A stretch of DNA of 64,000 bases from Antrodiella citrinella. Taxonomy: Eukaryota; Basidiomycota; Agaricomycetes; Polyporales; Steccherinaceae. The stretch's first letter is position 1, and each line of letters opens with the position of its first letter. Positions 1 to 11,922 of this stretch are shown here, piece after piece. The position numbers and the translations under genes are program-made. Under the pieces are notes generated by a model. The model was not told the origin of the DNA and did no database searches. It saw nothing but the letters and a program-made list of their open reading frames with translations. The stretch covers positions 124,001 through 188,000 of the forward strand of contig SGPM01000009.1 of NCBI GenBank assembly GCA_004802725.1, in the 5' to 3' direction.

Positions 1-2150
1 ACATTTCTTGCAGGGTGGAAATTGTTGTGGCTGTAAGTTCCTGAACATGGAAACACCAAAGTAGCAAATTCATCTCTGTGTCTTATAGATCATCGCGCTG
101 AGGAAGTGCGAGCTTCGTGTTGTCCAATCCACCCGTAAGTCTGATGCACACTGCATTCCAGTTCGAAGCTCACTGTACCATTCAGTGATTGGCACCATGC
201 TGAGCAAGATGCGTATGTGATTTCTGTATATTTGCAAGTGTCGTGCGCTCACGCGCTCCGTCAGTTCTGGTACTTGGAATGTGCTTCTTTGCAGGTGGCC
301 TGAAATTCTCCGAGCAAGGCTTTGATGCTAGTAAGTCCAATTTCGCCTCTTTCTTCTATGTTTGTCGTCGTCACACTCATTCCGACATTCTAGCCACGAC
401 CGGGATCCATTCCTCATTGCTGAGTATCAGCGTTGGCGCTGTTCTGATGCCGGCTGCTTTTCATTTCGCTCTCAGCTACAGTGATGAGGATGCAGTAGCA
501 GCCGGGACCACTCTTGCAAAGCAGAAAGCGGATATTCTTCAGATGAGCCATGGTGTGAGTACTTTGTTTCACTCACACGTAAATTGTCTCACATTGCGCT
601 GTAGGTCTCTATAGTTCTGCTCTTTAGTAAGGAGACAAGCTATATATCAACACAGACCTGGAACTAACGCTTCGCATAGTCTACGGATCCTACCTGTTGT
701 TCCAGTTCTGGTCACACACTCATTTATTCGACGACAGCACCATCCCAGCCAGCAACAACCTGAACATGCTCCCCAAGTCCTTCTCAGCGCGCACGATGGC
801 CTCTCGCATGCAGAGCATGAACGGCAATCCCAGTCAAGTCACCCTCAGTCCTATCGACAAGATCAAAGGCAAAGGCTCCATCTCCTCCCTGAATAGCGCG
901 TCCTCTTCCAGGCCGGGTACGCCGTACGGCCGACCATACGCAAATGGCAAGACGCGTTCTTCGTCGGATTCGCAGGATTCTTCGGCGGATTCGATCGCGC
1001 CTGCGCGGAACATCGACGCGTTCTTGATCTCGCCGTACACTTCTACTTCGCAGGTGACCGTGTCTGTCTCGGACGTCCCGCATACCGCTCCGATCCAGGG
1101 TACGACTGTCCGGCTCGTGGAGTCTTCCAACGCGAACCCGCAGGTACGGCACCGGCGCACGTCGAGCGCGTCGAATACGATTTTGAGTCAGTGGAATCGC
1201 GATCATATCCCGCACGCTACGCCGTCCAGTCCGATGAGGGACGGGAGGTCGGTGTCGCCTATTGATGAAGTCATTGCGGCGTATTTGCAGAGTGGGTGCG
1301 CGGAGGATGCGTTGAAGGCGAGGCGGAGGGCGCAGCAGATCATCCAGAGCTCGGAGAGCTATGAGATGAAGCCGAGGGAGCCGGAGATGAGTTGGACGCT
1401 GACGTTGGTGCTGTTGGTTTTCGTGACTGTTGTGAGTGTTACTATGCTTCTGCGTCCTTCGTTCTGTGTGTGGATTGTATGCTGATTTGACGACTGACTT
1501 AGCTTGTGGCTGTGAACGCGGAGTGGATGGTCGATTCTATGGACCACCTGTCGCCGTTCATTAGCAAGGAATGGATTGGGTTGATCTTGCTCCCCACTGT
1601 CAGCGCTGTTGCCGGTCAGTGCCTTCTACTTTTCTCCGTAGGTACACTTCCTGACGAGATCCTATGTCTCCTCTTAGAATGTTTCACGGCGATGAACGTC
1701 TCAGTCAAAGACCAACTCTCACTCTCCATCAGCGTCGCCGTCGGCTCAACCATCGTAAGTCCCCCTCCCTACCTTTTCTTCCACTTATACAACCCCTTAC
1801 CTCCTCATCAATTACATAGCAAACCGCCCTATTCGTACTCCCCTTCATGTGCCTCCTCGGCTGGATCATCGACAAACCCCTCGCCCTGCTCTTCGACCCG
1901 TTCGAGTCCGTGGTGCTATACATCTCGGTACACACTATGGGGTACGTCGTCGCCGACGGCCGGTCGAATTGGCTGGAGGGGGTTATTTTGGTTTGTCTGT
2001 ATGTGGTTATTGCGGTGACGTTCTGGTTTTACCCTGGTAAGCTTCTACGGTGTGGGATTTCGGGAGTGACGGTTGCTGATTTTTGGTTGGTTGTATTGTG
2101 TAGGGTCCGAGTTCTCGAGCAGCCTCGCTGTATGCTCTACGTCCCCATGA
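1..2150 (+). CDS. Vacuolar Ca2+/H+ exchanger, CAX/VCX1 family (5' partial)
   Basis: Cation/proton antiporter of the CaCA superfamily, expected in the vacuolar membrane to move Ca2+ into the vacuole against H+. The gene enters from the left edge; the first visible exon (14-32) encodes VEIVVA of the first alpha repeat. Short exons then give IIALRKCELRVVQST, LIGTMLSKM and LGMCFFAGGLKFSEQ, all typical CAX strings. A polar, Ser-rich cytosolic loop of about 200 residues (about 750-1375) separates the two halves. The second half carries NAEWMVDSMDHL, the c-2 repeat, AVGSTIQTALFVLPFM, LLFDPFESVVLYISV and VVADGRSNWLEGVIL. The last splice gives FYPGSEFSSSL and a TGA at 2148-2150. The c-2 motif reads SAVAEC where VCX1 has GNAAEH, so the motif Asn is absent while the Glu remains. 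The family is clear; the upstream exons lie outside the window. Confidence 0.9.
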
Positions 2151-2833
2151 AGGGACCCTCCAGGCTCCGCTTCTCCATCCCGTCCCCAACCGCACCTTCT
2201 TGGCTCTTTTTTTTCCTTCTTGTTTCTGGACCCTAGTCGCTCGCACAGCACACGCTCACGACACACATATCACGACTACGCCACGTACATAGATATCCTT
2301 CCATTCCCTGCATATAGTCACCTCCCTTCTGATAATCACTATCCACCATCGCTACCATTGTCTATACCCTCACCACATGACATCACTTTTAGATTAGAAC
2401 ACACGCTTTTAAGCTGTAATATGTAGATCACGCTACAGCTTCAAGCCTCCCCGCACCCCTTGGACTTGGACGTTCTATACGACATCATCCCTATACGTAC
2501 ATACACACCACCGCCCATCGGCACGGTTTTGGTTCTCATAAACTTAATCACTCTTAGATGTTCCCCTTGCACGTTAACTTGCGTATCGTTTTGCATGCGT
2601 CCTTATGCGTAGAGTTGTAGCTAGTGTTTGTAAGTTTCGTGGTATATACTACACCTATGATCTTTGGACCGCCGAGCGAGCCCGTGGCAGGTGCAAGACA
2701 CCATGATGCATGATTTGGAATGGAGAGCGGAATAGAAGTGTGCTATTGCAGTAGGACTGAGAAATCGTACATGAGGGTAGGTCCGATAAAGTTCGAGGTA
2801 TGCCGAATCGAAGTAAAAAACGGGAGACGTCGG
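2151..2833. other. Intergenic, 3' regions of convergent genes
   Basis: This stretch separates the stops of the Ca2+ exchanger and the uridine kinase, which converge. It holds pyrimidine-rich runs near 2205-2222 and AT-rich 3'-UTR-like sequence. The short open frames here show no family signature and no codon pattern like the flanking genes. I see no gene in it. Confidence 0.6.
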
Positions 2834-5251
2834 TCACAGGTAATATCGATCACCTACAAAACCCACACTCAGTCAGCACGCACGCACACCGGCACAAAGA
2901 AGAGACAGGGACCCACCAATATGCCCATCCCCGGCTCAACGACCCACACCTTCCGCGCCTCCGCGCCCGTATGCCCCTCCCGCTCCTCGATCGCCTCCAG
3001 CCACGTCTCCCGCAGCCCGTCGTCCACCGCCCCGCACACGACCTTCACGTCCGGGAACGCCCGCCGCAGGACGCAGATCCCGCCCTTGCGCGCGACGAGG
3101 AACGTGACGAAGATGATGTGGTCTTGGCGCACGCCGTGGTCCAGGAGGATCCGGATCGCCATGAACGCGCCGCGGCGGTGCCGATCTAAAACAACCCAGA
3201 TCAATCGAGATGTTTGGACAGGAGATCTAGAGGCAGCGGGTGGGAGGTGTGATGATGAAGTCACTTGCCTGTGCGTCGAGGAGGAAGACCCACGCTTCTT
3301 CTGCGAGTCTGCGGTCGCGCACGCATTGGGGGAGGGCGAGGTGCAGGAGGATGGGTTCTCCGGTTGTCGCGTCGGATTGGATCAGGAGAGAACCGATGGG
3401 TACGTCGTTGATTACGCGGCGTAGGCCGCGTTCCAGTGGGCCTCCTCTGCAAACGACAAAAGTCAGTTCTATAAGCACCGAAGGTCAAGGATGTATGCTT
3501 ACGAGCGGAGGATGGACACACCACAAACGTACTAAACAGAAAGTGAGTATCCTGCAAATCATGAAGTCGTCCAAAACGCTCACTGTAGTATCAAGCTCCT
3601 TGCCCTTGTACTCAAGATCGATGGGTGTGGTTATAGTCTTTGGTCGGTATGGCAAATGCTCCAACGCCTTCTCAGAGATGAACGTCGCAAGCCTATCGGC
3701 GAAGAAAATGAAATCTGATCTAGGGGTCTCTTTATCTCGCAAAATGGTATATATGCCCTAGGTATGACGTCCGTCAGTACTCATCATGCAAAGTTATGTG
3801 TACCGTCTGACCTTGAGCTGAGGTGTTTGGGGAAGAACGATGAGGTGATTACAAACCTCGCCGTCATCTGAAGACGGTGTCGATGAACCGGATGGAGTGA
3901 CACTCAGAGACTGTCGAGGACCTGCATCTGCCATTTGCTGCCTGAATCGTGTTGAACGGTCTTTCAGTTGACGGCGAATGTGCGTAGCTATCAGCTCTAT
4001 CGCGACCGCGTTATCTGAACCTGGAACAATCTAGCGAATTTGAGACGGAGAGGACAAAAGTTTGATCTGCCAAGACTCACAATGTTGGCATGACGAGCGG
4101 TGGGTAAGACGAAGTTGTCATATGAGGGTTTGACATATCGCAGATACCTGCATCAACAAACGTTCAGAGGAAGAACTGGTTCAGAGTGACACTGAACATT
4201 TACTGATCAAGCGTTCCGTCGACTGTACGACCACGTTCCTTGACATCTCTACGAAGTCGTCTGGCAAGCATTAGGTCGGAGTCACACTGCACAAATATCT
4301 GTTACCAACTGTCAGAAGAACATTTGCAGTGCTTAGAGTGAAATGCACTTGCCTTGAGATCATATAAAGCCCGAAGAACGGGGTCATGCAATGCCAGGAT
4401 GCCCTCAGCTGTATCAAGTACCAGGTTGATATAAGCCCACAAGCAGGTCAATATATGTACTTACTGATGATAATCGCCGCGCCGTACAGGTATTTCGTCT
4501 CGTCAAGCCTTTGATGCTCTTGGAACGAGTATATTGGTATGTTGGTTTGTCTGCATGACTTCAAATCTGCCAGGCACTGACGAATGGTACGACGTTTCAG
4601 TCACAGTTGAGTGGTGTACGACAAGGCCTACTTTGGCGAACATAGGCATATCAATCGCATCAGGATGGTCGAAATCAACCAGATTCTGATGCGCCAATAT
4701 GACTTCCTCTGGACTGTGCTTCTTATAAAAGCTATCCTGTGATAATTTCAATGTCGCGTGCCGTAGGAAGGATCCGCTTAGCGTACCTGCGAGAGAATGA
4801 CCACGGTTGGTATTGACCCGAGCTTCTGAACGATTTGACGTGCTACGTGGGTCTAATAGCCTGTTGAGGGTAAACATCATGCGCGATAACATGTGTTCTC
4901 ACTTTACCGCTGGCCGAGCCACCTGCATGTAATAATCGTGAAGCAAATTCCTGTGTAATCTGCGAAGTATCCACTCACCAGCGATGCCAACGACGAAAGC
5001 GTCACATATGGGGAGACCGTCTTCTCCGTACCTAATCTCGGGAAACAATTAGAAACAAAATATGGTGTACTCAGTAGACCGTACCATGGTGGCCTGCCAT
5101 GGGACTTGAGGATTGTATTCTTCTTGGCCTGCAGTGGAACCGCATTCCGAGCATTGGGATTCAGTTCAGAGACAGTTCTTGGAAACGAGGGACGTTCTGG
5201 CTTGACCGAAAGTGGAATCCCGTCGTCGTCACCGATTACTTTCAAGGACAT
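2834..5251 (-). CDS. URK1: Uridine kinase / uracil phosphoribosyltransferase-like protein
   Basis: Phosphorylates uridine and cytidine to the monophosphates in pyrimidine salvage, in the cytosol. The N-terminal kinase half carries the P-loop GIAGGSASGK (split by an intron near 4970), then VVILSQDSFYK, NLVDFDHPDAID and EGILALHDPVLR, followed by RDVKERGRTVDGTLDQYL. The C-terminal half is UPRT-like: SILRSGGPLERGLR, IGSLLIQSDATTGEP, RILLDHGVRQDHI and the closing VVEPGMG. The tail GDRYYL-stop fits the family, but the last intron must use a weak donor (GTCCCT), so the final exon is the least certain part. The start at 5251 (MSLKVIGDD) is favoured; an in-frame ATG lies at 5281. The gene is divergent from NCS2 with about 250 bp between start codons. 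Confidence 0.9.
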
Positions 5252-5498
5252 GGCTGCGCAACGAGGGAGAATTGACCACACGGCCTGCCAACTTGAGGTA
5301 GAGGTGTCGGAAGAGTGCAGACGCCCATGAGATTGCTAGATGGGCGTCTTCTAGATAACGGCGGCATCTGAGATCTGAAGAAGATGCAAGGCGACGATCT
5401 AATCTCGTACTTTGCTTCCTTAACACTGACAGCAACCACCGGCACCAATCATCTGCAGCTTGCATTTGGCTTGCATAGATCCTGAAAACCTATCTATC

Positions 5499-7332
5499 AT
5501 GGCCGATTCTTGTGGAAATCCTGCAGCGGATGTGGAAGCACTAATGCCACGTAAGTGTTGTCGTGATACGTCGGGATGACTGCTCACACTCCACGCAGGA
5601 CGGAAGAAATACGATAAGTCGAGGATCTGCGTAAAATGCAAAGAAAATCCTGGCAAGTTGATCATTCGACATGCAGTCTACTGCAAGTGCGCTTCCATAT
5701 ACTTGCGCAATAATGATTTACTCACATAAGATATTTTCAGAGAATGCTTCATATCACTCATGACGTTCAAGTTCAGACGGTCGCTGGAACCATTTGTCAA
5801 CGCTAAGCCCGATGGACCGAGACGCACAGCTCTCAAACCGCAAGGAAACCTTCTTATAGGGCTATCTGGAGGTGCTGGGTCCACTGTACTTTTGGATCTC
5901 ATACATCGATACTACGTCGCACCTGACAAAGCTCTAGTAACGGAGGAGGGCGGAAGTCATCATCCGAGACATGAAAAAGTGTGGCAGAAGGTGTTTGTTG
6001 GATATGTGGAAGTCTGTGACGCGTTTCCAGAAGTGAGGACTTTATCATCCGTGACGTGACTCTCATGAAATCTCACGGGTGAATGTAGATGAAGGAACGG
6101 ACGAACGACATACGCTCCATCGTAGAGCGTTACGGCGGCATGATATTTGTTCCACTACGCATACAAGACGCGTTTGATCCTGCTTGGTGGAAGAGCATTG
6201 GAAGAGAGTCCGTGTCTTTGAGTGTCAATATAGCCGATGAGCGTACGCAGTTCTATTTCATGCATTCTTGACACTGTCTAAAGCGATATTACAACCAGAT
6301 TTGCGTATTCTATCATTACAAGATGGTCGACCACCCTCGGAAGCCATGCGATCTTATATGGCGTCCCTCCCGACTACCACGGCAAGATCAACTGCTCTGC
6401 AGACTCTGACACGGATATTGTTGCAGTATTCGGCTGTGTCAAATGGTTGCTCGCATGCTGTTCTAGGCACATCCCTCACAAGCCTTGCGGTGTCTCTGAT
6501 TTCTGGCGTCGCTCATGGAGGTGGCTTCCATATTAAGGAAGAGATCCAAGAGGAATGGGTCCCAGATGTAGAACAGAACGATGACGTGGTCGTCGTTCCT
6601 AAGAAGCGCAAGATCTCGAAGCACGGGCTCAGGATCATTCGACCGCTGCGAGATGTTGGGATGAAGGAGTGCGGTGCGTGGGCTTGGTGGATGGGCTTGG
6701 AGGTAGCAGGACGTGAAACATGGAAATGGCCAGGAGCTAAACCTGGGATTGGGACTTTGACGAAAGGTTTGTGCATTTGGTGTTTGTATCCCCGCCTCAT
6801 GTCATGACATTGCATAGCTTTTATCGTCGGATTAGAAAAGGATTATCCGTCGACGGTATCAACCATCGTACGAACATGCGGGAAACTTACACCAAAAGGC
6901 ACAGTTGCCGGACTATGCGTGTCCTGCAAGCGGTAAGAGCCTCAATCTTTTCAAACCTCCTCGCGATATTGATCAGTCTATAGTCCGATACAGCAGGGCA
7001 TTCAGGACTGGCGAGCTCGAATATCCATTCGGTCTCGACAAGGTGACGCGTCTGCATCGGCATCCGATGATCTTGATGAATCACTAGCATCATTCCTTTG
7101 CTATACGTGCCAGACAACGCTTACAAGTCGCAGTAGTCGGCCGACCACGATGCCGTACTTGGAGTTCCAGCACGACCCATCAGCTACACCAATGCCAGTG
7201 TGGACGAGCCGTATTGCAAGGCGCCACAATATGGACAATGGCACAAACGACGTTGAAGACTTTACCGTCGTTAGGAAGTTCGACCCAGAGGAGATGAGGG
7301 ATGCTGTTAGCGACTTTCTTCTGGAAGAATAG
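5499..7332 (+). CDS. NCS2: Cytoplasmic tRNA 2-thiolation protein 2
   Basis: Partner of NCS6/CTU1 in adding sulfur at C2 of wobble uridine 34 in tRNA Lys, Glu and Gln, downstream of the URM1 sulfur relay. The first exons splice to MADSCGNPAADVEALM and then CVKCKENPGK...YCKECF, the N-terminal Cys cluster of the family. The next exon has a degenerate PP-loop, LIGLSGGAGSTVLLDLIH, as expected for the CTU2 subunit. Later exons give AHGGGFHIKEE, a basic KKRKISKHGLR stretch and the C-terminal zinc ligands CVSCKR and CYTCQTT. The protein ends FDPEEMRDAVSDFLLEE at 7332. At least six short introns were placed by frame. It is divergently transcribed from the uridine kinase gene. Confidence 0.9.
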
Positions 7333-7667
7333 CAAAGATTGAATCGAAATATCTCAAATGGTGAGTGCTCGTGAAATCACCTCACAGATCGCCATTGATA
7401 GAGCATTGTTTTAGTAGTATATGGTAGTAGAGATACAGCTAGTGTCAGTCAGTGAGGTTCTCCCCAAACACAAGTTCTAGAGTGCTATGCTGATCGGCAA
7501 TTGCAGGCCAATGAAACGAGTCATACCTTATGTATGTGTGAGTCATTTTTGGTGGGAGACGTTCTATGAATCCAACGTAACTTACAACCCACGTCCACGT
7601 CCCGCTTAGTCTGGTTGTTTGTAAGCGTTCAATTTGCTGTCACCGAGAGCCCGACTCATGCATATGA
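7333..7667. other. Intergenic spacer
   Basis: AT-rich sequence between the NCS2 stop and the decayed PLP-enzyme copy. No convincing open frame, RNA gene or repeat is seen. Confidence 0.5.
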
Positions 7668-9311
7668 TTGAGTGCCATTCCGGACTTCCATAAATTCAGA
7701 GTAATTTCCTGGTATTCGGACGTACGCAACTTGCAAGCCATTGCGCCAAAGATAGAATTTGTGACAGGCGAGGGCTACACCTATGATCCCAATTCAGCCC
7801 CACCAGCGTTCGGACACGGGCTGAAGAAGTACTTCGCTTTCGATAAGTCTTATGTGAATCTCAATCACGGTTGGTACATTACAGAGGAAGTCACTACCAC
7901 CTTCTGATCGTTCATTTGTCCAGGATCGTATGGGTCTCAACCCTTACCAGTCTTTGCTCAGTCGGTCAAATATCAGTTGCATTCGGAGCAGACTCCCGAT
8001 TTGTTCCATCGTAAAGAGTTTTATCCGTTGCTCGTTGAGTCAAGGTCAGTCGTGCATCACGTACGTCTGCTCAAAGTTTGCTAATGTCTTGCAGACGTCA
8101 GGTAGCGGCCCTTGTAGGAGCCAAACTGAATGAAGTCGTGCTCGTTCCCAATACCACGCATGGTTTGAGTACCGTGTTGAGGAATTTTGAATGGAGAGAG
8201 GGTGACGTCGTCCTCGGAAGTATGTGTACCGAAGTGTTATTTGAGTCTCTTTATCTTGTCTTGCTTCGTCACTGTAGTATCTACAACGTACCCTGCAATC
8301 ACAGCAACCATGCGATATCTCGCCGACCGCACCGAGCCGCCTCGTCCGACGTATTACTCCGTAGATCACAACAAGCTTAAGTCTAAGCTAGACTTCTGGG
8401 TGTCCAACTGCCACAAGTGGTTGTATGCTAAAAGAACCTGTGCCGTCCTATACGTGCCAGAACGGTGATTGCTCACGATAGTCTTATGCATACAGTCATT
8501 CTGACATATGTTTTCCAGCAACCAGCATGTCATCAAGTCTAGCATCCCAACTACTACATCATACTTGTCTGGTCCTGGAGCTACCGCGTCGGCCTTCGAG
8601 ATTCAGCATGAATGTTAGCTCTGCATTGTTCTCAACAAACAGCGTCATTGCTTACGAGTGTGTAGGGACTGCGACTCTGGATATATCGCCGTTCTTGAGT
8701 ATCACACCTGGCAAGTCAACGCCGCTGTCCCCAATCTCTCAGCGAACTCGCCGAACTCAATGCCTACAGCCCTCAAGTTCCGAACATGCCTTGGAGGAGA
8801 GTCAAAGATCAATAATTATTGTAATGATCTCGCCGTCAAAGGTGGGAAGCGGCTTGCAGAGATACTAGGGACGAGGATCATGGATGAATGCGGAGAGCTC
8901 CCTTACAACATGGTGAGCACGTTTGCTCACTCTCATGAAAGGACCTCTTATTTACTCCCCTGTAGACCAATGTTCTGCTGCCACTGCCATTAGATTTTCT
9001 CGGATAAGTATTCATCTACAGCGCGGAGAAGAGCGTTCTTATATACACTACGATTTAGGACAGTATGCTGCACGAATGGAACCTTTATGCGATGGGTTAC
9101 TTCTATGTAGGAGGGTGGTGGGTGCGGGCTAGTGCGCAAGTCTTCAACAAAGTACGTACATCAATCTCCCCTCATTTAACTTATAGCTGACGCTCTCCAG
9201 ATATCGGTTTTCGGGTACGTTGGGAAGGCTCTGATAGAGATCTGCAAGGAGATCAAGAAGGGATATTTGTCAAAAGCTTGGAAGATCGAAGCTCCGCTTC
9301 GCACCGAATAA
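7668..9311 (+). pseudogene. Decayed class-V PLP-dependent enzyme, paralogue of 11923-13802
   Basis: Reads as a broken copy of the intact gene at 11923-13802, same strand, with matching exon order. Preserved parts include GEGYTYDPNSAPPAFGHG, SYGSQPLPVFAQS, LVPNTTHGLSTVLRN, the PLP-lysine segment SNCHKWLYAKR and the C-terminal LGTRIMDECGEL. Three kinds of damage are visible. About 88 codons present in the intact copy are missing at about 8355-8370, including the DAAHS segment whose Asp binds the PLP ring nitrogen. Two in-frame stops, TAA at 9005-9007 and TAG at 9056-9058, interrupt the exon that ends in GGWWVRASAQVFNK. The start ATG of the intact copy aligns with ATA here; an upstream in-frame ATG exists at 7668. 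It converges with the P450 gene, 89 bp between the ends. A short expressed remnant cannot be excluded. Confidence 0.8.
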
Positions 9312-9400
9312 TTTGTACAACATAAGAGAAACTCTGACTGGGTAAGTACATTCGTCTTAACAGTACACGAAATAAAAGTAGGAAGCGGTCGGTGAATAGT

Positions 9401-11377
9401 CTACTCGTTGTCAATTGACAGGATGAGGGCTTCTGCTTGTGAATTTCTCGGCTTGATATCACACTTGAAGGGAATAGGGTGACTGCGAAGGCATCTCCAT
9501 CAGTTATGTTAATGGTAGTAAGATTTCGCATAACAACTTACCAGATATGCTGACCATCCAAGCAACCCGTCATAGACTGATCGAACGACGTAGGACTTCC
9601 TTCGGTAGGCTTGATGTTGAACAAAGCGAGGAACATCGCCGTTGCGATCCAGAGGGAAGCGTCTGCGAGTACCATCCCAGGACAGATCCTGATAACGTTT
9701 ATGGTATAATAAGACATCCAACGTTGTTAGATGTGAAATAACCTGAAGCAGACGAACCTTCTTCCATATCCAAACATCATCTCACGAGGGTGCGGCGGCG
9801 GGTCATCTACCAACCACCTCTCTGGTACGAGTTCGAACGGATCCGGGTATACTTCTGGGTCATGGAGCAATGTCCTGTGCAGAATGCCTCAGAAACGAAC
9901 CCAAAGCGATGCGATATATACGTACCACACATTAGGCATGATGATCGCGCCTTTGGGAATCAAATAACCGTCCAACACGTCGTCCTTGAGAGCGACACGT
10001 GCTCCAGCTATGAATGCGTACTGAGCTTAGGTTCGCGCACGGGTGATACGAATACCTACCACCAGGTGTCAAGGTGTGGAGACGGGTGGCTTCCTTTAGA
10101 AAAGCTTCGACGTAAGGCAGATTATCCCTGTCGCTGAAATCCGGGAGCCTCTCGGGACCGACGACTCTGTCCAGTTCTTCCTGGGCTTTTTTCTGAGCCT
10201 CAGGATTTAGCATCAAAAGGAGGAATAATCCATGGGTTTGTCCAACAGTCTACGGACAAATAAATGACGTATAGGGAGTCAACTGATTGAGAGAGACGTA
10301 CAGTCTCCGCGCCACCGGCATATATCGTGGCAGCACTCGTTTTCAGCGCATACTCCTTCCCGTCGTTATAGTCGTCTGCACTGAGTAAGTCACTGGTGAA
10401 GCTCTGACTGGCAGTACCTGCTTTCTGTTCATGAAGCATCAGTGACATACTCCTGCACAAACACAGTGCAGCTCACCAGGCGTGTTTTGACCATGTTAAA
10501 CGGCACTTCCACCATATTGCCGAGCGTCTTGCGATACAACTTCGCGTTGCGCTGAAATTTGGCTCCGGGAAACCAAGCTGGCACGTATTTCAACCAAGGA
10601 ATAAATTCGACCAAGAATGCGCCAAACTGTGTGACAATCGTGAATTGGTCCATGGCCTCGTCAACGAGTTCGATGAGATCGTCGTGGTCATCGTTGCTTG
10701 AATAGCCGTAAGAGATCTGCAAGGCCAACGAGCCACCCCAACTAAGTTGATAGTAATGCGTCAGTACATTTAGAAGAGTGTAGAAAAGCAGACGCACTAG
10801 CGAACGTGATCCTCCAACTTGCCTGACGGCCTTAACATATTTCGCATGAATCTTCTCGTCTCAAAGATTTCGATCCCGTGAAACTTCTCCATCGCCTTCT
10901 TTGTACCGAATAACTTACTGAAATTGCGACGATGTTCTTTCCAGAGGCTATCGACCGACATGAGCACCGTTATTTGGTCCCAGCCCACAAGTTCGCCGGC
11001 CATCACAAATCGGGGACGTTCGGAGTATATCATTTGACGTTTCTCCATGATCTCAGATATAGCCTCCGGAGAGCTGAGGATGATCAGGGTGCTACCAAGA
11101 ACGTTCACTGTAATAACGGGTCCTAGAAAACATAATCAGTGGCAATTGCGTGTATCATTGGGGTATACGTACCGTATTGTTGAGACCACTCGTGGTATTT
11201 GAGCCAGTGGAAGTTTTTAGGCATATCGAGCAGGCTGCCTACGATAGGCCACCCCTTCGGACCAGGTGGTAGCAGAGAAGCGCGCCTTGAGATAGCATAC
11301 CCATAATATGCGACATAAATAGTACAGAACAATAAGAGGACGGCCTCGATTGTCCCGACAGAGTCAAGCTTGAGCAT
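9401..11377 (-). CDS. Cytochrome P450 monooxygenase
   Basis: Membrane-anchored heme monooxygenase of fungal microsomal type; the substrate cannot be told from sequence. The N-terminus has a hydrophobic anchor (about residues 11-28) and the proline hinge LLPPGPKGWPIVG. Later segments give YSERPRFVMAGELVGW, the I-helix region TIYAGGAETT, the K-helix EATR in VEAFLKEATRLHTL, and PERWLVDDPPPHPREM. The heme loop FGYGRRICPGM is split by an intron, with the Cys ligand in the downstream exon. The last intron joins to HPIPFKCDIKPRN, a common fungal P450 ending; the stop is at 9401-9403. The start at 11377 gives the complete anchor. It lies between the two class-V PLP paralogues on the opposite strand. 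Confidence 0.9.
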
Positions 11378-11922
11378 GTTGGTGAGGTTGGCCAGGGTTG
11401 GTCAGAGTCAATGCACAGACCCGTCTCCCAGTCGGCATCTTATGTAGTAGAGACCGGAGACGAAGAGAGGGGTTTGCTGCCAAATTGCTGGTATACAGCT
11501 CCTAGTACCTGTTTGAGGATCAATTTGAAGATCAATTTGCAGATCAAACATAGTATAGCCGTGCGCCGTCATGTTTCCGACATTCCCTAAAGTCATGACA
11601 ATAATCATCGTCTGTGTTTGTCAATCTTTCAGTATTCAATCACATGGCCACATAATGATGTATTTTTCAAACCGCGTACCAGTACCAATTCAGCGCACAG
11701 AGAGAATCGTTGACCGCCGATGGCATGATGACATCTAGCCATAGTCACGGTGACCCACACCGTAACAGTGACACGATCCCTTCGGAGCTAACTCCGACAG
11801 ACTCCGACAGGCAATATTGTAACTCAAACCCGCACTCTGCCGCCGCCGGGAGTTTGAGCAGCGTCGATAGTACCCGGATTATTATTACGGTTCTCTAAGC
11901 CACTTTGTGCACTGCTGCACAC
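11378..11922. other. Divergent intergenic region (P450 / PLP enzyme)
   Basis: Shared upstream region of the P450 (-) and the intact PLP enzyme (+). It contains a short imperfect tandem repeat of a 12-bp GATCAATTTGAA-like unit at about 11518-11549. No coding region is supported. Confidence 0.5.
11518..11549. repeat. Imperfect 12-bp tandem repeat
   Basis: The unit GATCAATTTG(A/C)A occurs twice, followed by a partial third copy, in the P450/PLP divergent promoter region. It could be a regulatory repeat or chance. Confidence 0.5.

Noticed and set aside
784..1215. 143-codon minus-strand frame over the exchanger loop
   Set aside because: The plus strand continues the exchanger between two conserved parts; the antisense product is an Arg-rich shadow of the Ser-rich loop.
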